This document shows positions 6,540 through 7,516 of a stretch of 7,516 bases of DNA, one piece after another. Below the pieces are notes generated by a model that saw nothing but the letters and a program-made list of their open reading frames with translations, was not told where the DNA came from and made no database searches. The stretch is from positions 1 through 7,516 of the forward strand of contig JAIELM010000531.1 of the NCBI GenBank assembly GCA_019752975.1, written 5' to 3'. The translations under genes and the position numbers were made by a program. Origin of the DNA: Undibacterium sp. GTDB lineage: Bacteria > Pseudomonadota > Gammaproteobacteria > Burkholderiales > Burkholderiaceae_D. Position 1 is the first letter of the stretch; each line of letters begins with the position of its first letter.

Positions 6540-6544
6540 TTCCT
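6540..6544 (-). promoter_or_regulatory. Shine-Dalgarno of pilC
   Basis: AGGAA on the minus strand lies 7 bases before the pilC ATG (6530-6532), inside the 18-base pilB-pilC gap. It supports this start over the later in-frame Met18. Confidence 0.6.
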
Positions 6545-6550
6545 ATTTTC

Positions 6551-7516
6551 TTATTCGTTGGTGCAGCCAAGTACTTCTTCTAAACTAGTCAAGCCTTGCT
6601 TGACTTTTTGCAGCCCCGATCTCCGTAAACCCTTGACCCCTTCACTTTCAGATTGCTTGCGAATTTCTAGCGATGTACCATTGGCAAGGATAATTTTTTC
6701 TATGGCTTCGGTAATCGGCATGATCTGATAAATCCCCACGCGACCTTTATAACCGGAACCGTTACAACGCTCGCATCCGACTGGACCTTGAGGTTTCCAA
6801 GTGCCATCTAATTCTTCGTCTAAAAATCCGGCAGCGAGCAATACGTCATCTAAAATGTCGACTGCTTGTTTGCAAGTGCAAAGCCGACGTGTCAGCCTTT
6901 GCGCAGTGATTAGTATCACCGAAGAGGCAATATTAAAGGGCGCGACGCCCATGTTCATTAAGCGTGTGAGGGTGGACGGTGCATCGTTGGTATGTAAGGT
7001 GGAAAACACCATATGACCGGTTTGCGCTGCTTTAATCGCGATGTCGGCGGTTTCCAGATCGCGAATCTCACCGACCATAATAATGTCAGGATCTTGGCGT
7101 AAGAATGATTTCAAAGCGACAGGGAAAGTCAGACCAGCGCGGTCATTAATATTGACTTGATTCACACCTGGTAAGTTAATCTCGGCGGGATCTTCCGCAG
7201 TCGAGATATTAATTCCCGGCTTATTAATCACATTCAGACAGGTATAGAGCGAAACCGTCTTACCTGATCCTGTAGGTCCAGTCACTAAAACCATACCATA
7301 AGGACGTTGAATTGCATCCATGAGAATGGCTTTTTGATCCGGATCATAGCCCAGTGCATCGATCCCCATTTGTGCTTGTGAACCGTCCAAAATACGCATG
7401 ACGATCTTTTCGCCATAGAGCGTCGGCAGGGTAGATACCCGAAAATCAATGGCTCGGCTCTTGGAGAGTACCAGGCGCATCCGGCCATCTTGCGGCACCC
7501 GCTTTTCCGAGATGTC
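6551..7516 (-). CDS. pilB: Type IV pilus assembly ATPase PilB, C-terminal part (5' end outside window)
   Basis: Hexameric cytoplasmic ATPase of the type II/IV secretion superfamily that powers pilus extension. 321 residues are visible; the usual total is about 570, so the N-terminal domain lies off the right edge. The frame runs to the last base, and the GTG at 7496-7498 is an internal Val codon. In visible numbering: [13 protein letters not shown] (1-13), [20 protein letters not shown] (24-43), Walker A GPTGSGKT (80-87), Asp box STAEDPAE (105-112), Walker [11 protein letters not shown] (144-153, with Glu150) and His box [12 protein letters not shown] (168-179). The zinc site is CTC (Cys213, Cys215) and CERC (Cys248, Cys251), followed by [13 protein letters not shown]. 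The GEKIVMRIL and [15 protein letters not shown] segments favour PilB over PilT or GspE, as does the adjacent pilC-pilD. The first half-site is C-x-C instead of the C-x2-C I expect in this family. Confidence 0.96.
   Translation of the reverse strand, partial: DISEKRVPQDGRMRLVLSKSRAIDFRVSTLPTLYGEKIVMRILDGSQAQMGIDALGYDPDQKAILMDAIQRPYGMVLVTGPTGSGKTVSLYTCLNVINKPGINISTAEDPAEINLPGVNQVNINDRAGLTFPVALKSFLRQDPDIIMVGEIRDLETADIAIKAAQTGHMVFSTLHTNDAPSTLTRLMNMGVAPFNIASSVILITAQRLTRRLCTCKQAVDILDDVLLAAGFLDEELDGTWKPQGPVGCERCNGSGYKGRVGIYQIMPITEAIEKIILANGTSLEIRKQSESEGVKGLRRSGLQKVKQGLTSLEEVLGCTNE

Noticed and set aside
6360..6728. Plus-strand 122-codon frame opposite the pilB-pilC junction
   Set aside because: Antisense to two conserved genes, low-complexity composition, no recognisable domain.

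Overview
The window looks like core chromosome of a betaproteobacterium, probably Burkholderiales and most likely Oxalobacteraceae-like. I infer this from protein similarity I recognise (DadA, TyrR/PhhR, ZapD, YacG), from the gene order pilB-pilC-pilD-coaE-zapD-yacG that is characteristic of the group, and from a moderate GC content that looks below 50% by eye. The genus cannot be fixed from the sequence alone. There is no sign of a mobile element, CRISPR array, rRNA or tRNA.

Left part, plus strand (1-2614): the C-terminal 302 residues of a D-amino acid dehydrogenase (dadA, running off the left edge), a 131-base gap carrying a long-loop inverted repeat of the CACAGAG type, then a complete TyrR/PhhR-type ACT-PAS-AAA+-HTH regulator. 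Unlike E. coli TyrR, this regulator keeps a GAFTGA-type loop (GAFSGA), so it may act with sigma-54.

Right part, minus strand (7516 down to 2654): pilB (C-terminal part, running off the right edge), pilC, pilD, coaE, a 195-base gap, zapD and yacG. PilB is the type IV pilus extension ATPase, PilC the inner-membrane platform, and PilD the prepilin peptidase/methylase. CoaE makes the last step of coenzyme A synthesis. ZapD bundles FtsZ at the division ring, and YacG is a small zinc protein that inhibits DNA gyrase. pilB to coaE are packed within 0-31 bases (pilC and pilD overlap by one base), and zapD and yacG are 3 bases apart. The two groups may be separate transcription units, because the coaE-zapD gap holds a hairpin over the coaE stop and a candidate promoter. 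tyrR and yacG converge at 2615-2653 over a small hairpin.

I found no convincing undescribed system. The points worth a second look are small: the GAFSGA loop in TyrR, the intergenic inverted repeat, the zapD TTG start overlapped by a 21-codon upstream reading frame, a displaced perfect Shine-Dalgarno before coaE, and a shortened C-x-C zinc half-site in PilB.
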